From Polytrichum commune (Eukaryota > Streptophyta > Polytrichopsida > Polytrichales > Polytrichaceae): 64,000 nucleotides of DNA. The position numbers and the translations under genes are program-made. The notes under the pieces are model-generated. The model saw nothing but the letters and a program-made list of their open reading frames with translations. It made no database searches and was not told where the DNA came from. The stretch is taken from assembly GCA_950295325.1 (NCBI GenBank), contig OX485803.1, positions 25,172,001 through 25,236,000 on the forward strand, written 5' to 3'. Of the stretch, positions 11,324 through 34,674 are shown piece after piece. Every line of letters begins with the position of its first letter. Position 1 is the stretch's first letter.

Positions 11324-12778
11324 TCAACATTCAAAGTGATGGTTTTAGCACCTTCTACTTGAAAGGGTCTCTAAAACAAAGTTATCATGTAGAAGGTATG
11401 TAAGTGTTGTTCGCTTATTTATCATGATCTTCGTCTTTTGCTAATGAGATAGATATAACACAATTTGTGTTGCGTTTAGCAAGTCTCATATCATGAAGCA
11501 CCATCAACATCGGGACTGAAAATCGGACATTCGTTGGTTTTATTATGATAATAATAAATCCTAGTTTGCTAACTCTTTATATGTATACCTAGGCCCCCCA
11601 ACATATGTTGATGATTGAGTGTAGAGTAGTTAATAAAATTTGAGTATGTAGTCCAATATCTTTAGACCATATGGGTATTTTTGTATGTTCTTAGACACAC
11701 ACCTGACCACAAATCGCTCAATTATAAGTGCATAATCACGAATATTGGTCCCTTGATTGATCTACTTGGCCCTCCATGGTCTCTTCACGATGATGCCATG
11801 AGAATAATGTGGAGATTTTGGAAACAACCTAAAAATGATGATAAGTTTTTCGTGGGTACTTCACTAGTGAAATATTAGGAATAGGTTGAGACTCGATATA
11901 GGGTATTTTTTATTTGTGCAAACAATTTAATTTTTTTGTAAATATTCAATGTAATATAACATCGTTTCTATTCACATACTACATTATAACTACTATACAG
12001 TGCCCTATAATGTCAAGTATTACTATTTTTGTATAACTATATACAAGGCACTGTGTTTTGGATGGTACAACATTGCAATGGGTCAAAAGGTTTTTCCACT
12101 CACAACCTCAAATCTTGAGCATTTTGTAGTGTTCTTGTAGTGCTCAATCGTATTATTGTAGTGTTCTTGTAGATGTGTTGTTGTTCATCATGTTGTATCC
12201 ATGTCATCATTTGGTGTCTCAATCCCTTGCCATTGCTACATTACACCCTTTATTGACATACTTAGTACCATAAGGCGACCCATGTCTTATATTACTAAGC
12301 ATGTTCATAAAATGTGCCTTAAAACATCACACATACTGTGATTTTAAACAACATAGAAGAGGAATTTTTTGAAATAACGTAGGGTTGAGTTTAAATGGAG
12401 AAATTTGAAGTTCAAATTACCAAAGGGTACAAGATAATGGGGGCAAATCAGAAGTAGGAAAAATGGTATTTGAAAAAAATTAGATAAATAGCCCCCCCTA
12501 AAAAAATCCTCGATGCACACGTATACATAATTACAAGATAGTGAAGTACCCATAAAGTTTTGACAAATTGCCAATCGTTAAGCAATGTAGAGATCTCTCT
12601 ATGTAGTCAAAACATGTTTATGCTCACCAATTGTTGCCCCATTCCTGTAGGGGTTTTTGATGTGAGTCGGGGGATTTTAACCTTAATTGCTCATGCCACC
12701 CAAATTGGGTCACCACCTAATATTTTGATGTGGTTTGCGGCCCACTAGGTGGCAATCTAGGTGGATGGAAGGTATTTC
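11053..12778. other. Intergenic, no gene seen
   Basis: AT-rich sequence with a (TA)n tract. No element ends or coding signal recognised apart from that. Confidence 0.4.
11292..11331. repeat. (TA)n microsatellite
   Basis: A run of alternating T and A inside a small palindrome (GTTGAGTATATA...TATACTCAAC). Confidence 0.9.
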
Positions 12779-12781
12779 TTA

Positions 12782-13395
12782 GGGCCACTTCACACATGAG
12801 CCAAGAGCCGTGACCTTGTAATGGTGAGGACCCTTGACTCTCATCCAAAGGCCGTACCATGGGTGTTGGGAAAGCCGTTTTATGTAGTCTTGGGCCCTCA
12901 AGCATAGTGTGAAGTGAGAATGAACCATGTTGCGGGACCATTGCATATTTTGTTGGCGGAAAAAGAGTGGAGGATTTGGTTTAATATAATATGTCTCCAA
13001 GTTTATCAATTTAAGATAATTACTTGGTGGTGTTTGTCTGTCCTGGAATGTGTTTTGGATTCTGTCTTGGAATTTGTTATGGAATCTACCATGCAGTCTG
13101 TCTTGAAATCTATCATGCTGGAAAAAATATTTAAAAAGTCATGGTCTCCCGGAATTTGCGTCAAGCCCACCTCTTGGAGGTGGGTCTGACGCAAATTCCA
13201 GTAGACCATGCACCCTTATCCACAACCAACCATGTAGGACTCCATGTAGACTTTTCATCCACAAACTTTTCTTTGGGCCTTTAAGCCTTCACCTCCTAGT
13301 GTGAAGTGAACTTGGATGGTCTCCGCCTTTTCGACCAATGAGAGCTCTTACATTGCCATGGTCAAGGGCCTTCAGCCTTGTGTGTGAAGTGGCCC
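12782..13395. mobile_element. Tourist-like family B MITE with TTA duplication
   Basis: 614 bases with inverted ends GGGCCACTTCACACATGAG and TTGTGTGTGAAGTGGCCC, flanked by TTA (12779-12781, 13396-13398). A central 71-base palindrome lies at 13140-13210. Related copies are at 2281, 57824 and 58361. Confidence 0.75.
13140..13210. repeat. Long central palindrome of a family B MITE
   Basis: CATGGTCT, GAATTTGCGTCA and CCCACCTC on the left mirror GAGGTGGG, TGACGCAAATTC and AGACCATG on the right, with a 3-base centre. It would fold as a roughly 34-bp stem. Confidence 0.75.
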
Positions 13396-13526
13396 TTAGT
13401 GTATGGTGGTGCCACTACCATGTGGGCCAAAATAACATATAAAAACCTCATACTCCAAGCATGTCGGACCGTGGTGGATACCTTAATTTTCCCCATTTGT
13501 TGAATCTTTTTGGCATGGCAGAGGAG

Positions 13527-14456
13527 CACTACACCATTTTGGTATTTAGTGTCACATGCATAATATTGCCATTTACCTTATTTTGAGGCGTATGCTAGGT
13601 TACACTAATGATTACCAACTTCACCATTAGTGTCACCTCATGCCATTTGGCATTCAAGTGTGCTTACTAATATCTTAGCATGAGGATGTTCAATAGTGTT
13701 GTGAGGTGTATGTCTATGTTACACAATGTGTCTACAAGTTGACTAAAGCGTACACAAATGACACTTGACATGAGTGTGCTTCATAATATCTTCCCCTTGC
13801 ATACTAAAATGTAGACACAAAGACTTGCCATTCACATGCTTAATAGTATTTTCCCCTTGCATATTTAAACACAAAACTATTATCTCAAGTATCCCAATGT
13901 GCTATGCTAAATGTCATAATGTAAATAGATTTGCACTTGAAAAAGTTACTCATGTTGCTGAATAATATCATATTGGCAATTAACGGATGTGATGCTTTGG
14001 CACTTCTAGGCATCTACACTAAATATGATACCGAGTGTCATATGGTATTTTATGTCACTATGGGAACTTTTCGGACGACACTTCCTATGAATAAGCGAAC
14101 ACATGTTTTCATGGATGATGGATGAGTTCATCCTTTGGCAAAAACCCTACCTTCTCTTGTCAACAACTTGTGATGAATTATTGTCATGGATGATTGAAAT
14201 TTGGATGGAAAATCACTTGGTAAGAAACAATAATTGCAACACTGTGAATCTATAATCCCCACTCCCCCCCCCCCAAATTTACAAGGAACAACAAAGAATG
14301 TTGGGTTAACATTTAGTGTTGGAGACACTACGCTATGGCTTACAATTAGTATAGTGCAAGACAATTGGAATTGGTGATACTAAATAACATAACTAGTGTA
14401 GTTTCGACCCTTTGTAAATATTGAACATGACACGAAATACCATAAATGGTGCAGTG
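13527..14456. mobile_element. CACTA-like repeat (family C), copy 3
   Basis: Ends CACTACACCATTTTGGTATT and AATACCATAAATGGTGCAGTG enclose about 930 bases with repeated TTTAGTGTCA/TGACACTAAA words. Flanks GAG and TGC do not duplicate. No transposase motif. Confidence 0.55.
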
Positions 14457-15639
14457 TGCTCAATAAACCGATTGTCACTTGATTTTTACTTGCGAGAGTC
14501 ATCGAACAATTCCTTTTTGATTCCAATGATCGGGGAGAACCGGCAGTTAGTTACAAATAAACTGGTTGAGCTTGAGAAATAACCGGTTGAAGTTCAAGAC
14601 TCAGGAAAATTACCGATCATTTTAGAGAAATTTATAGAATATACCCCAATTTAACAAAGGAAAACCGGAGGTTGTCACAATGTAACCAGTTGGACTTGCA
14701 AACACCAGATTCTCAACCGATTATGCCCAAAAATCTCCCCGATCAGAGTTCGAGAAGTTTTTGAAGCCTTAGTGGCTAATTGCCGGTACTTGCTACGAAG
14801 GGTCGGATTTTTTCCAATTTACATTGGCAAGAGCCGGTCTTCTGTAAAATCAATCGGCCAATTGCCTATATTTTCATATTTTCATTGGCCAATATCCGAT
14901 TAAATGAAATTCATATCGGCACTAATTGTTTAAAAAATGTATGAAAAGTTATTAGAAATCATTTCTTAGTACAAAATCTTGAATAAGTGAAAAGAAAGGC
15001 ATGTTCAAAACTTTGAATTTGAAGAGTTAATATCCTTGGTAGGAACTGAACCTAGCAATGCCTTCACCGCTTGAAGGCCAAGGGTCCCCCAATTCTTCAT
15101 AGAAGCAATTGGATTTAGTCATGGAAAGGTTGCATAATTCAAAAAGTTTAAGGTTTAGGGTACTTCCTCAAGTGCATCATCAGATGCCCCAGACAAATAG
15201 CGCTCTGCATGCTTATGGCTGAAATCCAATAACTCACAAGAAGAATCGGCTACATTTCTAGGACATTTTCTGGTCCATCGGCTAATTGCCGGAGGATTGA
15301 AATTACTGCCGGATTGCCATCCGATGGTTGGAAATTTGGACCGGCCATGAGGGGAAATCCATCGGCTGATAATGAACTAGCCGTCGGTTTTCCCCGAACA
15401 TAGTCCCCGATCACTGTTTGAAAATCGAAATTATTTACCTTCCGACATGAAGCGTGGACAAAGGTAAGTTAGGGGATGTAGGAGTATAAGGGCTAGGACA
15501 TGAACCTACCTCCCCGGAAACTACCTACCTACCCTGCATATTAAGTTAAAAGCACTAGAATCTGGCCTACACCCAATAATCCCTCCTTAAAGTAGAGAGA
15601 GAGAGAGAGACATGGAATCAGTGGCCCGGAAGTTTTTTG
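14457..15639. other. Intergenic, CCGGT/CCGAT-rich
   Basis: ACCGGTTG, CCGGCAG and ATCGGCTGAT-like words recur between 14530 and 15400, suggesting an old repeat. No open frame of note. Confidence 0.4.
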
Positions 15640-15810
15640 GGCATAGTCGGTCAAGATGCTAGTGATTCTAAATCCAGCCGTTTACATGTTGACATCCTCT
15701 GGTTTTGCTTTCATTTATTTGAGGTTTATTTTTAGTATAGATTCTTCCAAAAGGATTGGTAATCCTACCGGAGTCTCCGACTTCAATCGGTTATTTCTCA
15801 AACTCATACT
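15640..15810 (+). repeat. Diverged dispersed repeat near the minisatellite
   Basis: Resembles 40220-40385: ATAGTCGGTCAAGATGCTAG, ACATGTTGACATCCT and GACTTCAATCGGTT have counterparts there in the same order. Confidence 0.5.
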
Positions 15811-15859
15811 GCATTCACTATTCCTAGTCATAAGCCGTTGACATGTATCCTGAAATTTC

Positions 15860-16650
15860 ATATGTCAAGTATCAGCCATTTTGGGAGCGATATGTCAAGT
15901 CACGTGCGTTTTGGGAGGGATATGTCTGGTGACGGGCATTTGGGAGTCATATGTCATGTGATGGACGTTTTGGGAATGAGATGTTAGGTGACATGCGTTT
16001 TGGGAGCGATATGTCAAATGACAAGCGTTTTGGAAGTGATATGTCAAGTGACATGTGTTTTGGGAGGGATATGTTAGGTGGCGGGCATTTGGGAGCTAGT
16101 CATATGCCATATGACGGGCGTTTTGGGAGTGAGATCTCTGGTGATGGGCGTTTTGGGAGCGATATGTCAAATGAGAAGCGTTTGGAAGTGATATGTCAAG
16201 TGACATGTGTTTTGGGAGGGATATGTCAGGTGACGGACGTTATGGGAGTCATATGTCAGGTGACATGCGTTTTGGGAATGAGTTGTTAGGTCACGATGTT
16301 TTGGGAGTGATATGTCAAATGACGGGCATTTTGGGAGTGATATATTAGGTGACACGTGTTTTGGGAGTGATATATGAGGTGACATGCGTTATGAGAGGGA
16401 TGTGTCAGGTGACGGACGTTATGGGAGTGATATGTGAGGTGACGGCCGTTATGAGAGTGATATGTGAGGTGACGGCCGTTATGAGAGTGATATGTGAGGT
16501 GACGGACGTTATGGGAGTGATATGTTAGGTGACAGGCGTGATGGGAGTCATATGTCAAGAGACGAACATTATGGGAGTGATATGTCAAGTGATAACCATT
16601 ATGGGAGTGATATGGGAGATGACATATTAGGAGTGGTATGTAGAGTGACG
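15860..16650 (+). repeat. 30-bp minisatellite
   Basis: About 26 head-to-tail units of 30 bases resembling GATATGTCAAGTGACATGCG plus TTTTGGGAGC. Because 30 is divisible by three, long frames stay open on both strands (plus RFGSDMSGDG type, minus HLTYHSHNGR type). Sequence drift between units does not favour either frame, so no protein is called. It lies 1.8 kb upstream of the receptor kinase. Confidence 0.85.
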
Positions 16651-16745
16651 GGTTGAAGGGCTTGGGCCTTGCTCGCTCTTTTGATGACGGGGCTCGAGTT
16701 GAAGGGCTTGGGCCTCGCTCGCTCTTTTGGTGACGGGGCGGGTGG
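16651..16745 (+). repeat. 46-bp direct duplication
   Basis: TTGAAGGGCTTGGGCCT at 16653 recurs at 16699, each followed by GCTCGCTCTTTTG and TGACGGGGC. It directly follows the 30-bp minisatellite. Confidence 0.7.
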
Positions 16746-17339
16746 AGCCGGAGCCACTGTGGAATGGATTGTGGGGGGGATGCAAAAAGCAAGCTCCTTG
16801 CAACAAGCACCGGGAAAGGGGCAGCGTTGACTTTAGGCGTCACCCGGCGGAGCTGGCTGGATCGCCCTCGGAGGAGCCTCGGAAGTGAGAGAGTCTAGTG
16901 TTGACTGTACTCTTAAACTCTCCCAATTTGCAGGCTAGTAACGATTCCATTCCTCCTCCGAACGCTGCTTCAACTAAGTTTAGGCTCTAGCCTGCGACCT
17001 CGTAAGCAAATCCAACCCACCCCACCCCACCCCACCGCCACGCCTTCCTTCGGTTTCAGGCCACTGCTGCTGCTCCTCCTCATCATCATCGACTGCACAA
17101 AACTTCACATGATCGCATGAGATTCATGGTTTGTTGAGTAGCACTCGTCATTACATGGATGCCGTGCTCTAACTTAACTTGACTTCGGTTCGGTCTGCCA
17201 GGCTTTTGTGGAATCAGGAAGGAATTAGAGTCACTCGATCGAGTAGGGGTGTATGTGCGTGTTCCTCGGTCCATTTGATCATCCAACCATTTGAACGGAC
17301 TCACTACAAGCTCCGGGGTTTTCCATCACGTCATCTCAA

Positions 17340-18200
17340 ATAGCATATCAAGCGTGGTAAGAACCGATTCGAGCGTTTGGATGGAGGTTCTGTGGATGAT
17401 GAAGTCTGGTCAGGTAGTCGTGTCTTCGCTTGCAACAATCAACAAGCAAGGAGAGTGTTTTGGATGACGAGCGACTTTGAGAGAGAGGTTGTGTGGTTTG
17501 AGTAGTGTGACATTCTGGTGGCATGGTGAGGACCGAGTCAAGTGTTTGGAAATTCTTGGCATGTAATAAGTCTTAAGTTTGTTGGGGGGGGGGTTGTTTA
17601 CTGGATGGTGGCAATGCGGATGATGATGATGACGACGATGAGGCAAGTATGGTAAGGTAAGGTAGCTAGTGTCTTCGATCGCAGCGATCAAGCAGCACTG
17701 ACATGGTGTTTGGTGAAGAATGACTTTTTGGGACAAGGTTGCGTGGTTTGGTAGTGTGACATTTGGGTAGCATGGTAAGGGCCGATTTCAGAGTTGAAGA
17801 ATTCATGGCATGTAATGAGGCTTGAGTTGGGAGGACACTGGATGATGATGGTGATGATGGTAAGGCAAGTCTGGTAAGGTAGCTAGTGTTATCAGTTGCG
17901 ACGATCAACCAGTCCGAGATGTTTTTTGATGAAGAACGACTTTGCGAGACAGGTTGTGTGGATTGGTAATGTGATATTTCGGTTATAGCATAGTGAGGAC
18001 CGATTCAAGCGCTTGGGGATCAGTCAGTGGATGATGATGACGATGATTCAGGTGTGGTAAAGTAGTCTAACTTTGTCTTCGATTCCAACGATCACGCAGA
18101 CCGGAGATGGTTGTTGACGAAGAACGGTCTTGTCAGTTGTGAGACACCATGTGCTGGAGACAGCTGGTTGTGTGGATTGGTCGTGCGATAGAGCTTATAA
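17340..18200 (+). repeat. Imperfect tandem repeat upstream of the receptor kinase
   Basis: Four degenerate units, anchored by GACCGATTCAAGCG-like words at about 17359, 17528, 17777 and 17995. Each has GGTAGCTAGTGTCTTCGAT-like sequence, AACGACTTTG and GTTGTGTGG. Period varies from about 170 to 250 bases. It ends some 270 bases before the receptor start codon. Confidence 0.7.
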
Positions 18201-18472
18201 TTAGGTCCACACATTCAGGTGCGAGAGTTGCAGAGCTGAGGTAAAATTAGATGGTTGCTAACAAAAGTTAGGTGTTGGGGTGGCATCACAGAACCAACGA
18301 GTCGGTAGGTGCCTAAGAAGTAGGTCCGAGAATGATGGGCGCCGTTGCACGTGCGGCCGGAGCTAATGGGAACGCAGCGCTCAAGGGTTAGCCCTTCGGT
18401 GGTAATTAAATTCGTCAAACTTGGGGGAAAGTTTTCGTTTCGCCAGTCTTTTCGGCAGATGCAAGAAGCGGC

Positions 18473-30380
<11,908 letters not shown>

Positions 30381-32779
30381 TTCAATTCCCTCATCCTTGC
30401 ATATCAGTTAGTTGTTACGCGAATCTGAACGTCTGGAAACACCTCTGACACCATCATGTATAAGACACTCTACTCTGAGTTGTGTCAACGTCGGCAACCT
30501 CATTGTCTTGAGAGTATGGTGTGGAAATTTGTATACTAACTTGGGCTCATCTTGTCTGATTCTATTTCTGTTGCTGGCAACTTCGGAATGAAGTTAGTTA
30601 GTTTACCAAGCAATTTTTTATTTTTTTTCTGGTAGAGTCGAAACACCTGCAAAGCCTATCCCAGGTGAGTGTCGTAATTTGGACCAATGCTTTTATTAGG
30701 TAGTACCCATTCTCTACATTTCCATGAGCAGAAGGCTCCATGATTTTGTCATATTTTTCGTTCTTCGCGCAGGTCCATTGTGAGTGAGAGCAGAACCGAC
30801 ATTCCGAGAGCTGCTCGAAATGGATCCAACAGCCTTCATTTTGACGGCATGGGCCATTTCAAAATTGTATGTAGGCATTAATTCCTGTCAATTCAGGTTG
30901 GCTCTCGTCGTTATACTAGTCATGGAGACACTTCCAGCACCAAGCTCAACAGAGGAGGTGCTTACTGTCGGTGCAACCAGATCGTCTTCAGAGAGTTGCA
31001 CACACCAGAGGCATGCAGGCGTGATCACGAATTTCGAAAAAAATCTCAAACTGGGTTGCCAACTGTAATGTAACATTACATTCTTGTCATGGTGTCGAGC
31101 CCACGCCTGTTTATCAATTTTGTAGTGACAGAAACGTGATGTAATTGAGATCAACATGCTAATTGTTTATTCCGGATTTAGTTCATAGATGAGTTTGGCT
31201 TGTAATTTGTTGCAGTTGACTGATTCGCAATGTACGTCGCTAAATGAATAAGCGCTACCTTGTCTTGGCATAACCATTGAAAATCGTTCACGACGATGTC
31301 TGTGGGCCTTTGAAATTCACTGCCAATATAGAGTAGAGGCACCCACAACTGATCACTAAAGAGATTCTGCACCAGATCTGGAGAAGTTTAAGGCGGTGCG
31401 AATCTCTCCCATGTGGGAAGATAGAAATTAGGACAATTGTAAATTTTTTGGTAACTTAATTCCTTCAATTGAGAATACTATGATAAGTTTTTGAAGCCCA
31501 AAGTTGCCACAAACATATTACCAATGTCTAGAGTTTGCCATAACCGCTCATTCTTGCTCATTCTAGCACTAAAACCTAGGACATGTGCCATGGCACAATT
31601 CGTTCTGGCATGATCAAATTTCAGTCTTAGTCCGATTGAAATTCAGTCCCAGCCTGTTTGGAATTCTAGTGCCCTATGAATTGGTGATGGGGTCTTGATT
31701 GGGAATAGGCGCCTCTATTATAGGTGTTAGGTGCTTCGCAACTTGGATAGATGATTCTAATCATAATCTAGTTTATTTTTCATTTCTCTCCATGGTACCA
31801 TATTCCTATGCATATTAGGATCTTTAGCCTTCATGAATTAAACCTGTGCTACTATTGATCTCACGCAGTGTTTTGTACGTGCATCTTAGTGGCCTCCATG
31901 GGGTAGTTGTTCAAGGTGAAGTCCTCATTTGTATTTCAAATCCAAGATCACCAAAATAATTGCACTTCACATTACGTTTTTACATTCTCCAAACCCCGTA
32001 CAAAATATTAAAGGCCTACACTAACTAGCCCTATTAATGTGGGTGGTATTAATGTGGATCCAAAACCCAAGCCCTTCCCCTTACTTATGGGACAAAAGAA
32101 CCATAAAATAAAATAATCTCCCACATTAATTGTTTAGAAAAACAATTAATGTAACCCACATTAACTCTTAATATGCGAATTAGTGTGATTTGGGAACCCA
32201 TCAAATCAAATCCCATTCAACCCTGAGGAGAAATTGAGGAGAAATATATTGACAATTTGTTTGAATATTGAAATAGCATTAGGATTAAATTTAGGATTGC
32301 AATCAAAGAACTCGCATGGGTTTCAAATCGTCTTGCTTTATATATTGTTGAATAAATCATTAGCTGTCAAAATTAGCTTAAAAGAGCCCTAGTTAGTTCA
32401 ATGCTAGAAACACTAAAAATGCTAGAAACTATTACTTCTTCCTATTTCTATTGGCAAGGCTTGAGAATGTGAAAGGAATGCTTAACCATTTTGTTTTCAT
32501 GTTTTTCACACAAAGTGCATATTACGGGTCAAGGGCCCTCAAGTTCTAGTGCACAATGGCCCTTATTTTTAGGTTCCATCAGTTTTTGTCTCAGGGGGTG
32601 GATTCTCTATACCAAGTACGAACTAACGTAGGTGTAGGGAGGGGTATTATTTGAGGCATTAGCGTACATAGTATATAAAAGGGACATGTGATTTTTCTTG
32701 CATGTAAAATTTAAAATGACTATCAAGAATTTTGAAGTAAAGGAAGATTTAAAATTAAAAAATTTGACTATATATGTGG
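30381..32779. other. Downstream flank of the receptor gene
   Basis: Probably includes the 3' UTR (at least to about 31150). A 94-codon open frame at 30784-31068 follows an AG acceptor-like site but has no recognisable domain. Beyond 31500 there is AT-rich sequence with ATTAATGTGG/CCCACATTAA inverted words near 32035-32165. Confidence 0.4.
30575..30619 (+). repeat. 45-nt word identical to 1510-1554
   Basis: Lies about 195 bases beyond the receptor stop codon, in the likely 3' UTR or downstream flank. Confidence 0.75.
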
Positions 32780-33000
32780 TACTTTCATCCAATTTACCTT
32801 ATTTCATCCACTTGACGTGTGTTTTATGAGTTATATTCTAGAGATGAAAAAATATTCAATGACTTTCTCATCGAAAAGTGAAAGTGCATTATATATGTAA
32901 TAAGGGCCCCCCTATTGATGATTTATATTTCATGTATGCAGTGGAGGCATTTATCACATTAAATTGGAAAGCTTAGTAAAAATACACAAGTTCATTTTTT
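32780..33000 (+). repeat. Diverged dispersed repeat, copy 1
   Basis: Shares ordered blocks with 35605-35840: TATTTCATCCA, GAGTTATATTC, AAAGTGAAAGTG, GCATTTATCACATT and CTTAGTA. No coding capacity; probably old transposon sequence. Confidence 0.5.
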
Positions 33001-33206
33001 TGAACCCATTCTTAATACGTATACAATTTTTGTTTTTCATTGTGGAAAAATAGCACAAACTCATGTGCTCACACTCTACAAGCCCTTGCCTTTGGCATGG
33101 TCCCAAAACATTATGTGCAAGAAAATCAATATGAGAGACAAATAAACGCCCAAGCTCACAAGCATTAAGGTGCACTTCAACATATCACCAACCAAGGCCG
33201 TGCTAG

Positions 33207-33764
33207 CACAATCTTGTCCCAAAAGAATCCGCCTTCGTTGAACAATGTGAGCATCACGTGGCATGGAACAAGAAAGCCACAATTATACGCCATTTGGTAA
33301 AGAAATCTCGCCTCAAAACAACAAATACAAACACAAGCGATCCAACACACATGAAATACATCACACTCATCTATGGAGCTTTGGCTCGGGGCAATCCCTA
33401 CCATTGGCTTCTCAAGGCTTCAATCTCCACGGAACATGCAAAATACTTGGGTTTAGCAAAAGCCACCAAGAAATCTTGGTTTGCATGGGGAGCGTTCCTC
33501 CTACAAGAGGACCTTTATGAAGTAGATCCCATTGCCCTAAACTTGCTCGATAATGTTCACGGCATGTTAAACCAAGTTTTCTTGCATGGGACAATCGACA
33601 TGACATCGAAGAACATCAAATTATATGAAGACATGGATGCGACTCCAAAATGTGACGACCTAGTAGTACGTGTAGAAGCATACATCCTAAACTCCATAAT
33701 ATCAACCTCCATAATGTCACACACTCTCCAAATTCCCGAAGCCCTAGGGAGCGGATGTTCATAG
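33207..33764 (+). pseudogene. Unrecognised open frame, probably a relic
   Basis: About 186 codons are open after a TAG at 33204. The first 150 or so look protein-like (HVAWNKKATIIRHLVKK, YGALARGNPYHWLLKASIS, KKSWFAWGAFLLQEDLYEV, NLLDNVHGMLNQVFLHG). The end runs into a family A MITE at about 33682, so the natural C terminus is lost. A second open stretch in another frame lies just upstream (ALAFGMVPKHYVQENQ). I do not recognise the family; a frameshifted, transposon-cut fragment is the likeliest reading. Confidence 0.3.
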
Positions 33765-34674
33765 TTCAAATCTTACTCCTTATTGTCACATTTCTCTTCC
33801 TTATATCACGAAATTTGTCATTAATGCAAACCACCAAAGAAGTCAACCAACACCCTTGCATTGCGCGATGTGTCAACATGTGGAGTGTCACCTTCTTATT
33901 CTTCTTCCACGGGTAGATCACTTAGTGCATTTTAAAAACGACATGTGGCATAATATAGAGAGGATTAAAATCATTTGAAATAAAAATTATAAAGAAATTC
34001 CAAATAATTAAGGGGCCATTATTTTTTTGTAAAATTAATATAGGGGCTGAAGATATGGATCCTAGAAGGTATGTTTAGTATGGTATGTAAATGGGTTTAG
34101 GACTCACGGGGATGGATGATGATTGGGATTTCCGTTTGTCCAAAAATGAATGAAAAGGGAACGCACCGTCGTTGGGGTCGTCTTCCCCACGCTTGTTTAT
34201 TACTTAAAAGGAATATAGAGTACAAAAAATTATAGTGACTTGGTAAATATAAGTAATGGAAGGGTGCAAACAAATGGGCCATTTTTGAAATTTAAGTAAT
34301 TATAGGGAGGCTTTAATTCAGCCCTTGAAGGTAAATAGCCCCAAAACAAAAAACCCCCAGCCGCACGTGGTGCACAAAAATGCCTTAGAGTGATCTACCC
34401 GTGTCTTCTTCTTCTTCTTCTTCTTATGCCACTTGTTGAATGTTGGTGCATGTGTCCTCCACATCACCCGGGAAGGCCAAGTGGAGTGGACCACACTAGT
34501 GGAGGTGACGGGAGAACGAATTCAAATTGTCCTCACACCTCCTTTGTGCTATTCCATAATGTCACATGCTACACTAATTCTATAATATCACGCATCCACG
34601 TTAACACTACAAATCTCCGTAATATCATGTGCATTTTGGTTGCCATAGGTGTGATACTATGGAGTTTAGAGTGT
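33682..34674 (-). mobile_element. MITE family A copy, split by a nested insertion
   Basis: The two halves (33682-33907 and 34404-34674) match the reverse complement of 6835-7315. Without the insertion and its duplication the copy is about 489 bases, close to the 481 of the intact copy. It ends in TGATACTATGGAGTTTAGAG. Confidence 0.7.
33908..34403. mobile_element. hAT-like MITE nested in a family A element
   Basis: 496 bases with inverted ends CACGGGTAGATCACTTAG and TAGAGTGATCTACCCGTG and the same subterminal CCGCACGTGGTG word as 601-1004. The flanks read TCTTCTTC on both sides (33900-33907, 34404-34411), consistent with an 8-base duplication, though the target is a CTT repeat. It interrupts the family A copy at 33682-34674. 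Confidence 0.75.

Noticed and set aside
13527-14456. Intact CACTA transposon
   Set aside because: No transposase frame and no matching 3-base flanks; only the terminal and subterminal words fit, so it is called CACTA-like.
15860-16650. CRISPR-like array
   Set aside because: Units are contiguous 30-mers without unique spacers, no cas genes are near, and the DNA is a plant genome; it is a minisatellite.
30784-31068. Extra 3' exon of the receptor kinase
   Set aside because: The coding frame already ends at 30380 after a coherent tail; the downstream frame has no kinase or known domain.
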